From G965247775 sp965247775 (GTDB lineage: Bacteria > Chloroflexota > Dehalococcoidia > Bin125), in contig OZ252031.1 of the NCBI GenBank assembly GCA_965247775.1, positions 2,108,001-2,172,000 on the forward strand: a stretch of DNA of 64,000 nt, given 5' to 3'. Below, in pieces: positions 38,594 through 44,924 of this stretch. Positions within the stretch are counted from its first letter, which is position 1. Every line of letters begins with the position of its first letter. The notes under the pieces were generated by a model. It did not search any database. It had not been told where the DNA came from and was given only the letters and a program-made list of their open reading frames with translations. The position numbers were made by a program, and so were the translations under genes.

Positions 38594-38938
38594 CTAGGCG
38601 TCGTACTCGTCGTGGCGACGGAGCCAGGCCATGGTCCAGGGGGAGGCGTCTTCATCGCGGCCCTTGGCGGTGAGGTCGCGGAGCTGGTAGGCGGGGTTGA
38701 AGGCTTCGAGGCCACGGGCGTAGCAGGAGTAGGTTTGGCAGACGGCGCCGGCGGGGCGGTCGTTGTACTCGGCGGGGCCGGCGGGGGTGTCGAAGCGGTA
38801 GTCGGCGTCGACGGGTCGCCAGGGGAGGGCGCGGCGGTCGCGGGCGAGGTCGTGGGAGAGGCGGGTGAGTTCCTTTTCGCGTTGGAGGAGGGCGAGTCGG
38901 GCTGGGCGGGCGGCTGTGGTGGGTTGGGGTTGGGTCAT
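38594..38938 (-). pseudogene. DUF899 protein with internal deletion
   Basis: The first 43 residues (QREKELTRLSHDLARDRRAL then PWRPVDADYRFDTPAG) are the N-terminus of the DUF899 thioredoxin-like family. The last 55 (VCQTYSCYARGLEAFNPAYQ, then DLTAKGRDEDASPWTMAW and RRHDEY) are its C-terminus. Family members run about 230-250 residues; here only 114 remain, so roughly 130 residues, including the thioredoxin-fold cysteine region, are missing in frame. The start has an AGGAG site and the frame is intact, so a short product could still be made. Function of the family is unknown; the usual active site is absent. Confidence 0.8.
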
Positions 38939-39005
38939 TGGGTGCTCCTGGGGGTGGAGCGTAAAAGGGTGTCCGGAAATAGGGCGCAAGCCAAACCCAA
39001 CGTGT

Positions 39006-39641
39006 CTAGGTACGACGACGGAAGCTCTCACGTCCGGCGAGAACGTCAAACGAACCCCAACAGGCTGTCGCGAGGTCACTGCCGATTGGCGGGAATCCCG
39101 CTTGCACCATGCGTAGCCCTTTGGAGTCAAGGAACTCGACTACGGGCACAAGGTCCGCGTCCGACGAGACGATCACGCCTACGTCGTAAGCCCTTTCCCA
39201 AGCGAGCCTGATCATGTCGGTGACGATCGCGGTATCGACACCCTTCTCGACAGTCCGCGCAAGGCTCGCCTTGCATGCTGGGCAGCTAGGTACCGATTGA
39301 TGGCAAGACGGACAGGTTGGGGGATCTTTGGGGCGGCGCTCCTTGAGGACCACTTGTACGCCTGGTTGACGGTCAAGCCAGGTCGTCAGCCACCGGCGTA
39401 AGCCCACGTCAGATGCGGACGAAGGGTTGTAGGACGAGTACACGTGAGCCCCATCGTATGAGTGGTGCTCGGTTCCGACGACCGTCGCCGCCTCCCGTGC
39501 CAGCCAGCGAGGCAGCGCCGACCAGTCGATCTTGAAGGCAGGGTCGACACGCTGAATCTGCTGATTCAGCGTGATCTGAAGATTCCAAAAGTCGATGAAG
39601 ACACGAACACGCGCCCGCCCATCAGATGGTTCGTCCGGCAC
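39006..39641 (-). CDS. NYN-domain (PIN-like) protein with inserted zinc ribbon
   Basis: A 211-residue protein of the NYN/LabA nuclease superfamily. The acidic metal site is visible as VRVFIDFWNLQITL near the N-terminus, KGVDTAIVTDMIRLA in the middle, and VIVSSDADLVPVVEFL. Between them sits a small zinc ribbon (CPSCHQSVPSCPACK), an addition not part of the core fold. NYN proteins are presumed RNases. Lower GC and mixed codon use compared with neighbours suggest later arrival. The GTG at 39641 with GGGGGAG seven bases upstream is preferred over the GTG at 39692, which is buried in a hairpin. Confidence 0.8.
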   Translation of the reverse strand: MPDEPSDGRARVRVFIDFWNLQITLNQQIQRVDPAFKIDWSALPRWLAREAATVVGTEHHSYDGAHVYSSYNPSSASDVGLRRWLTTWLDRQPGVQVVLKERRPKDPPTCPSCHQSVPSCPACKASLARTVEKGVDTAIVTDMIRLAWERAYDVGVIVSSDADLVPVVEFLDSKGLRMVQAGFPPIGSDLATACWGSFDVLAGRESFRRRT

Positions 39642-39680
39642 CCGAGTACTCCCCCAACGGTCGAACGTTAGCTTGCAATA

Positions 39681-39710
39681 CAGAGGCCGCACCTAATGGT
39701 GCGGCCTCTG
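39681..39710. terminator. 13-bp hairpin upstream of the NYN gene
   Basis: A perfect 13-bp inverted repeat (39681-39693 and 39698-39710) with a TAAT loop. It lies 40 bp upstream of the preferred NYN start and could be a terminator that isolates the gene or a 5' regulatory structure. Confidence 0.5.
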
Positions 39711-40181
39711 GAACGGTCATTACCGGAGGGGTACCTGGGTGTCCCAGGGGATCCGCCGGTGGGCTTTAATGCCTACGGAAAGTATCGGCCACGTCTCTAG
39801 CCGTCAATAGGGGGTTGGGCCGACTCCCTGCCGACATCACAGTGGGTTTCGGTCGCTCTGTAGCCAGGACATGTGGTCATGCCGTCCCCGCACGACCGAA
39901 TCGATCGTGCGGAGCTGGAAGGCGCTTACTCGGCACGGCGCACTGCCGTCAGGGCCGCTCGTCGGTCACGAGCGGGGCGGGCATATCGCCCACCATCGTC
40001 GCGGATCGCGGTCCCACCACCACAGCCGCTACCCGTTGTATCCAATGGGGTGAGGGCTTTCGGATGCGTGTGTTGGTCGGGAGGTAGGGCCCACGGGAAC
40101 GCCAACCTCGAGAAGAATCCGCCTATCGCGGGATTGACTCATTATGACAGAGGGCAGGCGGAATGCGGGCTGGCAAGCAGG
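39711..40181. other. intergenic region, no recognisable gene
   Basis: About 470 bp with lower GC than the surroundings. Six-frame reading gives no convincing protein. A 7-bp hairpin (39889-39895 and 39905-39911) and a short CTGGG/CCCAG repeat near 39735 are the only structures seen. It may be decayed mobile DNA next to the NYN gene. Confidence 0.5.
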
Positions 40182-41396
40182 CTATTTGGCGGCGGGGGTG
40201 CGCTGGAGGAAGCGGGCGATGCGGTCGAGGGCGCGCTCGATGTCTTCGTAGGCGGTGGCGTAGCAGGCGCGGACGTGGCCGCGGCCGGCCCGGCCGAAGG
40301 CGGAGCCGGGGACGACGGCGACCTGCTCTTCGAGCAGGAGGCGCTCGGCGAAGGTTTCGTCGTCGAGGCCGGAGGCGGCGACGTTGGGGAAGCAGTAGAA
40401 GGCGCCGTGGGGCTCGACGCAGCGGAGGCCAGCCGCGTTGAAGCCCTGGACGATGAGGCGGCGGCGGCGGTCGTACTCTTCACGCATGAGGAGGACGTGT
40501 TCTTCGCCGGAGCGGAGGGCTTCGAGGGCGCCGTACTGCGAGGCGGTGGGGGCGGACATCATGACGTACTGGTGGATCTTCATGACGCCTTCGAGGAGGA
40601 GGCGGGGGGCGGCGACGTAGCCGACGCGCCAGCCGGTCATGGCGTAGTCCTTGGAGAAGCCGCCGAGGGTGATGGTGCGCTCGCGCATGCCGGGGAGGGT
40701 GGCGGGGGGGATGTGCGGGACGCCGTAGACGAGGCGGGCGTAGATCTCGTCTGAGATGACGAGGAGGTCGTGGTCGCGGGCGATCTGGGCGACGGCGTCG
40801 AGGGCTTGGGCGGGCATGACGGCGCCGGTGGGGTTGGCGGGGAAGCCGAGGAGGATGGCGCGGGTGCGGGGGGTGACGGCGGCGGCGACGGCGGCGGGGT
40901 CGAGGGCGAAGGCTTGGGCTTCGGTGGTCGGGACGAAGACGGGCTCGCCGCCGGCGAGGGCGATGGCGGGGCCGTAGGCGACGTAGGCGGGGTCGGGGAG
41001 GATGACCTGGTCGCCGGGGTCGATGAGGGCGCGCATGACGACGTCGAGGGCTTCGGAGACGCCGCTGGCGATGAGGAGTTCGTCTTGGGGGTCGTAGTCG
41101 AGGCCGTAGAGGCGGTCGAGGTGGCGGGCGAGGCGGCGGCGGAGTTCGAGCAGGCCGTAGTTGGAGGTGTAGTGGGTGTGGCCGTCTTCGATGGAGCGGA
41201 TGGCGGCGTCGCGGATGGGCCAGGGGGTGACGAAGTCGGGCTCGCCGATGGAGAGCGAGATGACGTCCTCCATGGAGGCCATGATGTCGAAGAAGCGGCG
41301 GATGCCGGATCCGGAGACGGCGTTGAGGCGGCGGGCCAAGCGCTGGGCCTTGGGGCGGAGCGGGGTGGGCTCCTTGGGGTCGGGGGTGGCGGTCAC
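40182..41396 (-). CDS. class I/II aminotransferase (aspartate aminotransferase-like)
   Basis: A 404-residue PLP enzyme of fold type I. Landmarks: ISLSIGEPDFVTPWPIRDAA, HYTSNYGLLELRRRLA, FPANPTGAVM, ISDEIYARLVY, and the cofactor lysine in TLGGFSKDYAMTGWRVGY near residue 245. The C-terminal arginine motif RACYATAYEDIERALDRI binds the substrate carboxylate. The GTG start overlaps the stop of the upstream Lrp-type gene (GTGA), so the regulator and enzyme form one operon and the regulator may control it. The amino acid substrate is not certain. Confidence 0.93.
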   Translation of the reverse strand: MTATPDPKEPTPLRPKAQRLARRLNAVSGSGIRRFFDIMASMEDVISLSIGEPDFVTPWPIRDAAIRSIEDGHTHYTSNYGLLELRRRLARHLDRLYGLDYDPQDELLIASGVSEALDVVMRALIDPGDQVILPDPAYVAYGPAIALAGGEPVFVPTTEAQAFALDPAAVAAAVTPRTRAILLGFPANPTGAVMPAQALDAVAQIARDHDLLVISDEIYARLVYGVPHIPPATLPGMRERTITLGGFSKDYAMTGWRVGYVAAPRLLLEGVMKIHQYVMMSAPTASQYGALEALRSGEEHVLLMREEYDRRRRLIVQGFNAAGLRCVEPHGAFYCFPNVAASGLDDETFAERLLLEEQVAVVPGSAFGRAGRGHVRACYATAYEDIERALDRIARFLQRTPAAK

Positions 41397-41872
41397 AGGA
41401 CCACGGCCTGTCGATCGCCTTCGGTGTGGGACTCGAAGAGGACGCCGTCCTCCTTGTGACGGCGCATGATGACGTGGGTGACGGTGCGCTCGACGGCGGG
41501 GAGGGTGGCGAGCTTCTCGCCGACGAAGTCGGAGATGGCGTGCATGTCCGGGCCCTGGACGATGACCGCGAGGTCGTATTCGCCGGAGGTGAAGTAACAG
41601 GCGCGGACCTCGTCGAAGCGGGCGATGCGGTTGGCGATGGCTTTGTAGCCGACGCCCTCCTGGGGGCGGACGGTGACCTCGACGATGGCGTGGACGCGGT
41701 GGGCGTCGCCCTGGTCCCAGTCGATCTTGGCGCCGTAGCCGACGATGAGGCGTCGTTCTTCGGCTTCGGCGATGAGGCTGGCGACCTCGTTTTCGTCGCG
41801 GCCGGTCTGGGCGGCGATCTGGGCGGGGGTGAGGCGGCCGTCGCGTTCGAGGGCGCGGAGGACTTCTTCCAT
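41393..41872 (-). CDS. Lrp/AsnC family transcriptional regulator
   Basis: A 159-residue protein with an N-terminal winged helix (LRALERDGRLTPAQIAAQTG then DENEVASLIAEAEERRLIVGYGA) and a C-terminal RAM (ligand-binding ferredoxin-like) domain from about residue 64 (VEVTVRPQEGVGYKAIANRI, then EYDLAVIVQGPDM). Such proteins sense amino acids and control metabolism genes; here the adjacent aminotransferase is the likely target, which is inference from the overlap. The ATG at 41872 gives the normal family length. Confidence 0.9.
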   Translation of the reverse strand: MEEVLRALERDGRLTPAQIAAQTGRDENEVASLIAEAEERRLIVGYGAKIDWDQGDAHRVHAIVEVTVRPQEGVGYKAIANRIARFDEVRACYFTSGEYDLAVIVQGPDMHAISDFVGEKLATLPAVERTVTHVIMRRHKEDGVLFESHTEGDRQAVVL

Positions 41873-41964
41873 GGGGGCTCCCGGCCGGCGCGCGCGGCGT
41901 GCCTGAGAGGACTGTATGGGGGGGCGGAGGGGCCGTCCAGGAGGGAGGTCGCTCCTCTCGCTCA

Positions 41965-42019
41965 GGGCGGACGGGCCGGGGCGGGCGTCCTGCGACAGCT
42001 CGGGGCGGACGGGCCGGGG
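41965..42019. repeat. two 17-bp direct repeats between gatA and the Lrp-like gene
   Basis: The 17-mer GGGCGGACGGGCCGGGG occurs at 41965-41981 and 42003-42019. The first copy is preceded by TCGCTCAGGGCG, similar to part of the palindromic element at 57.9 kb. Probably an intergenic repeat family. Confidence 0.55.
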
Positions 42020-42060
42020 GGGGGCAGGACGAGGGTGGCGGCGGGGAGGGGGCGGCGGGG

Positions 42061-43536
42061 CTAGAGAGTGGGGTGGCGGGTGTGCCAGGCGGTGGCTTGC
42101 TGGTAGGCGTGGGCGCCGCGGAAGAGGGTGGCTTCGTCCCAGTGGTCGGCGATGAGGTGGAGGCCGAGGGGGAGGCCGTGCCGGCCCGTGCCGCAGGGGA
42201 GGGAGAGGGCGGGGAGGCCGGCGATGTTGACGGGGAGGGTGAAGATGTCGTTGCGGTACATCTGGTAGGGGTCGGTGACGGCGCCCTTGGAGAAGGCGAC
42301 GGTGGGGGCGGTGGGGGTGACGATGAGCTGACAGCGCTGGAAGAGCTGGGCGAACTCGCGGCGGATGAGGGTGCGGACGCGCTGGGCCTTCTTGTAGTAG
42401 GCGTCGTAGTAGCCGGCGGAGAGGGCGTAGGCGCCGAGCATGATGCGGCGCTTGACCTCGTCGCCGAAGCCGCGGGCGCGGGTGCCCTCCATGTTCTCCC
42501 ACATGGAGTCGCCCTCCGTGTAGGAGTAGCCGTAGGTGACGCCGTCGTAGCGGGCGAGGTTGGCGGAGGCCTCCGAAGGGGCAAGGACGTAGTAGACCGG
42601 GAGGGCCTTCATGGCCGTGGGGAGGGAGGCGTCGCGGTCGATGGTGGCGCCGAGGCCTTGGAGCGTAGCGAGGGCGGCCTCGGTGGCTGCGAGGACTTCG
42701 GGCTGGGCCTGCTGGGCCTGGTCGAAGTACTCCCGGGGAGCGGCGATGGTGAGGCCGTCGAGGCCCTTGGCGATGTCGGCGGCGAAATCGGGGACGGGGA
42801 GATCGGCCGAGGTGGAGTCGCAGGGGTCGTGGCCGGCGACGGCTTGGAGGAGGGCGCCGGCGTCCTCGACGGTGCGGGCGAAGGGGCCGATCTGATCGAG
42901 GGAGGAGGCGAAGGCGACCAGGCCGAAGCGGCTGACGCGGCCGTAGGTGGGCTTCATGCCGACGCACCCACAGAAGGCGGCGGGCTGGCGGATGGAGCCG
43001 CCGGTGTCGGAGCCGAGGGAGACGATGGCCTCACCGGCGGCCACGGCGGCGGCGGAGCCGCCGGAGGAGCCGCCGGGCACGCGCTCCAGGTCCCAGGGAT
43101 TGGCGGTGGGGAAGAAGGCGGAGTGCTCGGTGGAAGAGCCCATGGCGAACTCGTCGAGGTTGGTCTTGCCGAGCATGACGGCGCCGGCGTCGTGGAGCTT
43201 GCGCATGACGAAGGCGTCGTTGGGGGGGACGAAGTTCTCCAGCATGCGGGAGGCGCAGGTGGTGCGGACGCCCTTGGTGACGATGAGGTCCTTGATGGCG
43301 ATGGGGATGCCCGTGAGGGGGCCAGCGTCGCCGGCGGCGAGGGCGTCGTCGGCGGCGGCGGCCTGGGCCAGGGCCTCCTCCTCCGTGACGGTGATGAAGG
43401 CGCGCAGGCGATCGTCGACGGCGGCGATGCGGGCGAGGGCGGAGCGGGCGAGATCGGTGGCGGAGAAGTCGCGGGCGCGGAGGCCGTCGGCGGCCTGGGC
43501 CAGGGTGAGATAGGGGTCCCCGGCGGTTGGGGGCAT
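42061..43536 (-). CDS. gatA: Asp/Glu-tRNA amidotransferase subunit A
   Basis: A 491-residue amidase that makes ammonia from glutamine for tRNA amidation. The Ser-cisSer-Lys triad is in IAIKDLI, GSSGGSAAAV and SLGSDTGGSIRQPAAFCG; KPTYGRVSRFGLVAFASSLDQ is GatA-specific. It overlaps gatC by one base. gatB is not in the window, so it is elsewhere. Presence of GatCA means Gln-tRNA (and perhaps Asn-tRNA) is made indirectly. Confidence 0.95.
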   Translation of the reverse strand: MPPTAGDPYLTLAQAADGLRARDFSATDLARSALARIAAVDDRLRAFITVTEEEALAQAAAADDALAAGDAGPLTGIPIAIKDLIVTKGVRTTCASRMLENFVPPNDAFVMRKLHDAGAVMLGKTNLDEFAMGSSTEHSAFFPTANPWDLERVPGGSSGGSAAAVAAGEAIVSLGSDTGGSIRQPAAFCGCVGMKPTYGRVSRFGLVAFASSLDQIGPFARTVEDAGALLQAVAGHDPCDSTSADLPVPDFAADIAKGLDGLTIAAPREYFDQAQQAQPEVLAATEAALATLQGLGATIDRDASLPTAMKALPVYYVLAPSEASANLARYDGVTYGYSYTEGDSMWENMEGTRARGFGDEVKRRIMLGAYALSAGYYDAYYKKAQRVRTLIRREFAQLFQRCQLIVTPTAPTVAFSKGAVTDPYQMYRNDIFTLPVNIAGLPALSLPCGTGRHGLPLGLHLIADHWDEATLFRGAHAYQQATAWHTRHPTL

Positions 43537-43853
43537 TACTCGAGCACCGCCCGCACGCGGAAGAATGTGTCTTCCTTGCCGGTGGCGTTGGCGAAGACAT
43601 CGGCCAGGGGGGCGGAGGGGCGGGGCTCGTCGGGGGCGATGACGTTGAGGAGATCGACGCCGTTGTTGGTGGGTTCGACGCCGTCGGTATCGATGGCGGC
43701 GAGGACGTCGAAGTGGGCGAGGATGCTGGAAAGGTCGGTGCGGAACTTCTCGAGTTCGTCGTCCGTCATGCCCAAACGGGCGAGGGTGGCGATGTGGCGG
43801 ACCTCGTCGAGGCTGAGTTCCGGGGCCGGCTGAGGGGAAGCGGGAGTGGGCAT
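43536..43853 (-). CDS. gatC: Asp/Glu-tRNA amidotransferase subunit C
   Basis: A 105-residue GatC, the small subunit that wraps GatA and GatB. LDEVRHIATLARLGMTDDEL is the conserved N-terminal helix and FFRVRAVLE the C-terminal end. The ATG at 43853 is chosen because conserved sequence begins about 12 residues later; the longer upstream frame is only read-through of the repeat. It is first in a gatCA operon. Confidence 0.93.
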   Translation of the reverse strand: MPTPASPQPAPELSLDEVRHIATLARLGMTDDELEKFRTDLSSILAHFDVLAAIDTDGVEPTNNGVDLLNVIAPDEPRPSAPLADVFANATGKEDTFFRVRAVLE

Positions 43854-43901
43854 GGCGTCCCGGGCAGTATATGGGCCCGCCGCGTCTGGGGCCGCGGGCG
43901 C

Positions 43902-44013
43902 CTCTTGGCCGCCGGGGGCGGCCCTTGGCTTCTCTTGGCCGCCGGGGGCGGCCCTTGGCTTCTCTTGGCCGCCGGGGGCGGCCCTTGGCTTCTCTTGGCC
44001 GCCGGGGGCGGCT
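43902..44013. repeat. 30-bp tandem repeat, about 3.7 copies
   Basis: A 30-bp unit starting CTCTTGGCCGCC recurs at 43902, 43932, 43962 and (partial) 43992 with no mismatches in the full copies. Each unit contains the palindrome GGCCGCC GGG GGCGGCC. It fills the promoter gap between divergent gatC and the methyltransferase gene. Confidence 0.95.
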
Positions 44014-44111
44014 GGGGGGCGCGCGATGTGGCGGCGGGCGGAGGCCCGCGCCGGACCGAAGGCGGAGCGGCTGCTAGTGTGGGCTGCGCGGGGCGGCAAC
44101 AGGGGCGGAGT

Positions 44112-44924
44112 ATGCCCGGAAGCCCCGAGCGCTCCCCCAGTCGCGACGACGCGAGCACGGATGCGCGCCGCTTCGCCGATCAGCACGGCGAGGCGGTGGA
44201 ATTAGGCGTGCCGAGCCTGGTCTGGGGACCGGGGCAAGAGCGGCGCCTGCGACTCATTACCGATCGGATCCCGCTGAGCGGCCGCCGGGTCTTGGACGTG
44301 GGCTGCGGCGTGGGGGCGTACGTGCGCCGCTTGCGGGAGCTGGCGACGGAGGCGGTGGGGGTGGACATCGAGGGGGAGCGGGTGCGGGAGGGGGCGGGGT
44401 GGACGCCGGGGTTGCTGCTGGCGTCGGCGGAGGCGCTGCCGTTCGCGTCGGGCAGCTTCGATGTGATCCTGCTGAACGAGGTGATCGAGCACGTGGGGGA
44501 CGAGCGGCGCACGCTGGCAGAGGCGGCGCGGCTGCTGCCGCCGGGCGGGCATCTGGTGATCTACGCGCCCAACCGGGGCTTCCCCTTCGAGACGCACGGG
44601 GTGTACTGGCGAGGCCGGTACCGGTTCGGGAACTTCCCGCTGGTGAACTACCTGCCGCAGGTGCTGCGCGAGCGGCTGGTGCCGCACGCGCGCGTCTATC
44701 GGGGGCGGGACCTCCGCCGGCTCTGGCGGGGGTTGCCGTTGCGACCACTGGTGCAGACGGTGGTGTACCCCGGCTTCGACGGGGTGCGCTCGCGGCACGA
44801 AGGGCTGGGGCGGACGCTGCAGGCGATGCTGCACCGAGCGGAGTCGACGCCGCTCCGGGGGTTGGGGCTGAGCCACTTCGTGATCCTGGAGCGGGTGGCC
44901 GGTGAGGCGGAGGGGGGGTCGTGA
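44112..44924 (+). CDS. class I SAM-dependent methyltransferase
   Basis: A 270-residue protein with the Methyltransf_11 core: RVLDVGCGVGAYVRRLREL (SAM loop), VGVDIE, SAEALPFASGSFDVILLNEV (motif II/III). The C-terminal part (VIYAPNRGFPFETHGVYW, GNFPLVNYLP) resembles methyltransferases found near cell-wall or polysaccharide genes. The methyl acceptor is unknown. The ATG at 44112 has an AGGGGCGGAG site. The stop overlaps the PBP start, so the two are coupled and may act on the cell envelope. Confidence 0.85.
   Translation: MPGSPERSPSRDDASTDARRFADQHGEAVELGVPSLVWGPGQERRLRLITDRIPLSGRRVLDVGCGVGAYVRRLRELATEAVGVDIEGERVREGAGWTPGLLLASAEALPFASGSFDVILLNEVIEHVGDERRTLAEAARLLPPGGHLVIYAPNRGFPFETHGVYWRGRYRFGNFPLVNYLPQVLRERLVPHARVYRGRDLRRLWRGLPLRPLVQTVVYPGFDGVRSRHEGLGRTLQAMLHRAESTPLRGLGLSHFVILERVAGEAEGGS

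Noticed and set aside
39642..39692. The upstream GTG of the NYN gene
   Set aside because: It lies inside a perfect hairpin and has no ribosome site, whereas the GTG at 39641 has a good one.
39871..40053. A 60-codon frame reading MWSCRPRTTES
   Set aside because: No ribosome site, no similarity I recognise, and three overlapping frames look equally random.
41899..43833. A 644-codon Gly/Val/Glu-rich + strand frame
   Set aside because: Antisense of gatA and gatC; composition is that of reversed GC-rich coding sequence with no motifs.
43902..44013. The 30-bp repeats as a CRISPR array
   Set aside because: They are back to back, with no unique spacers between them.
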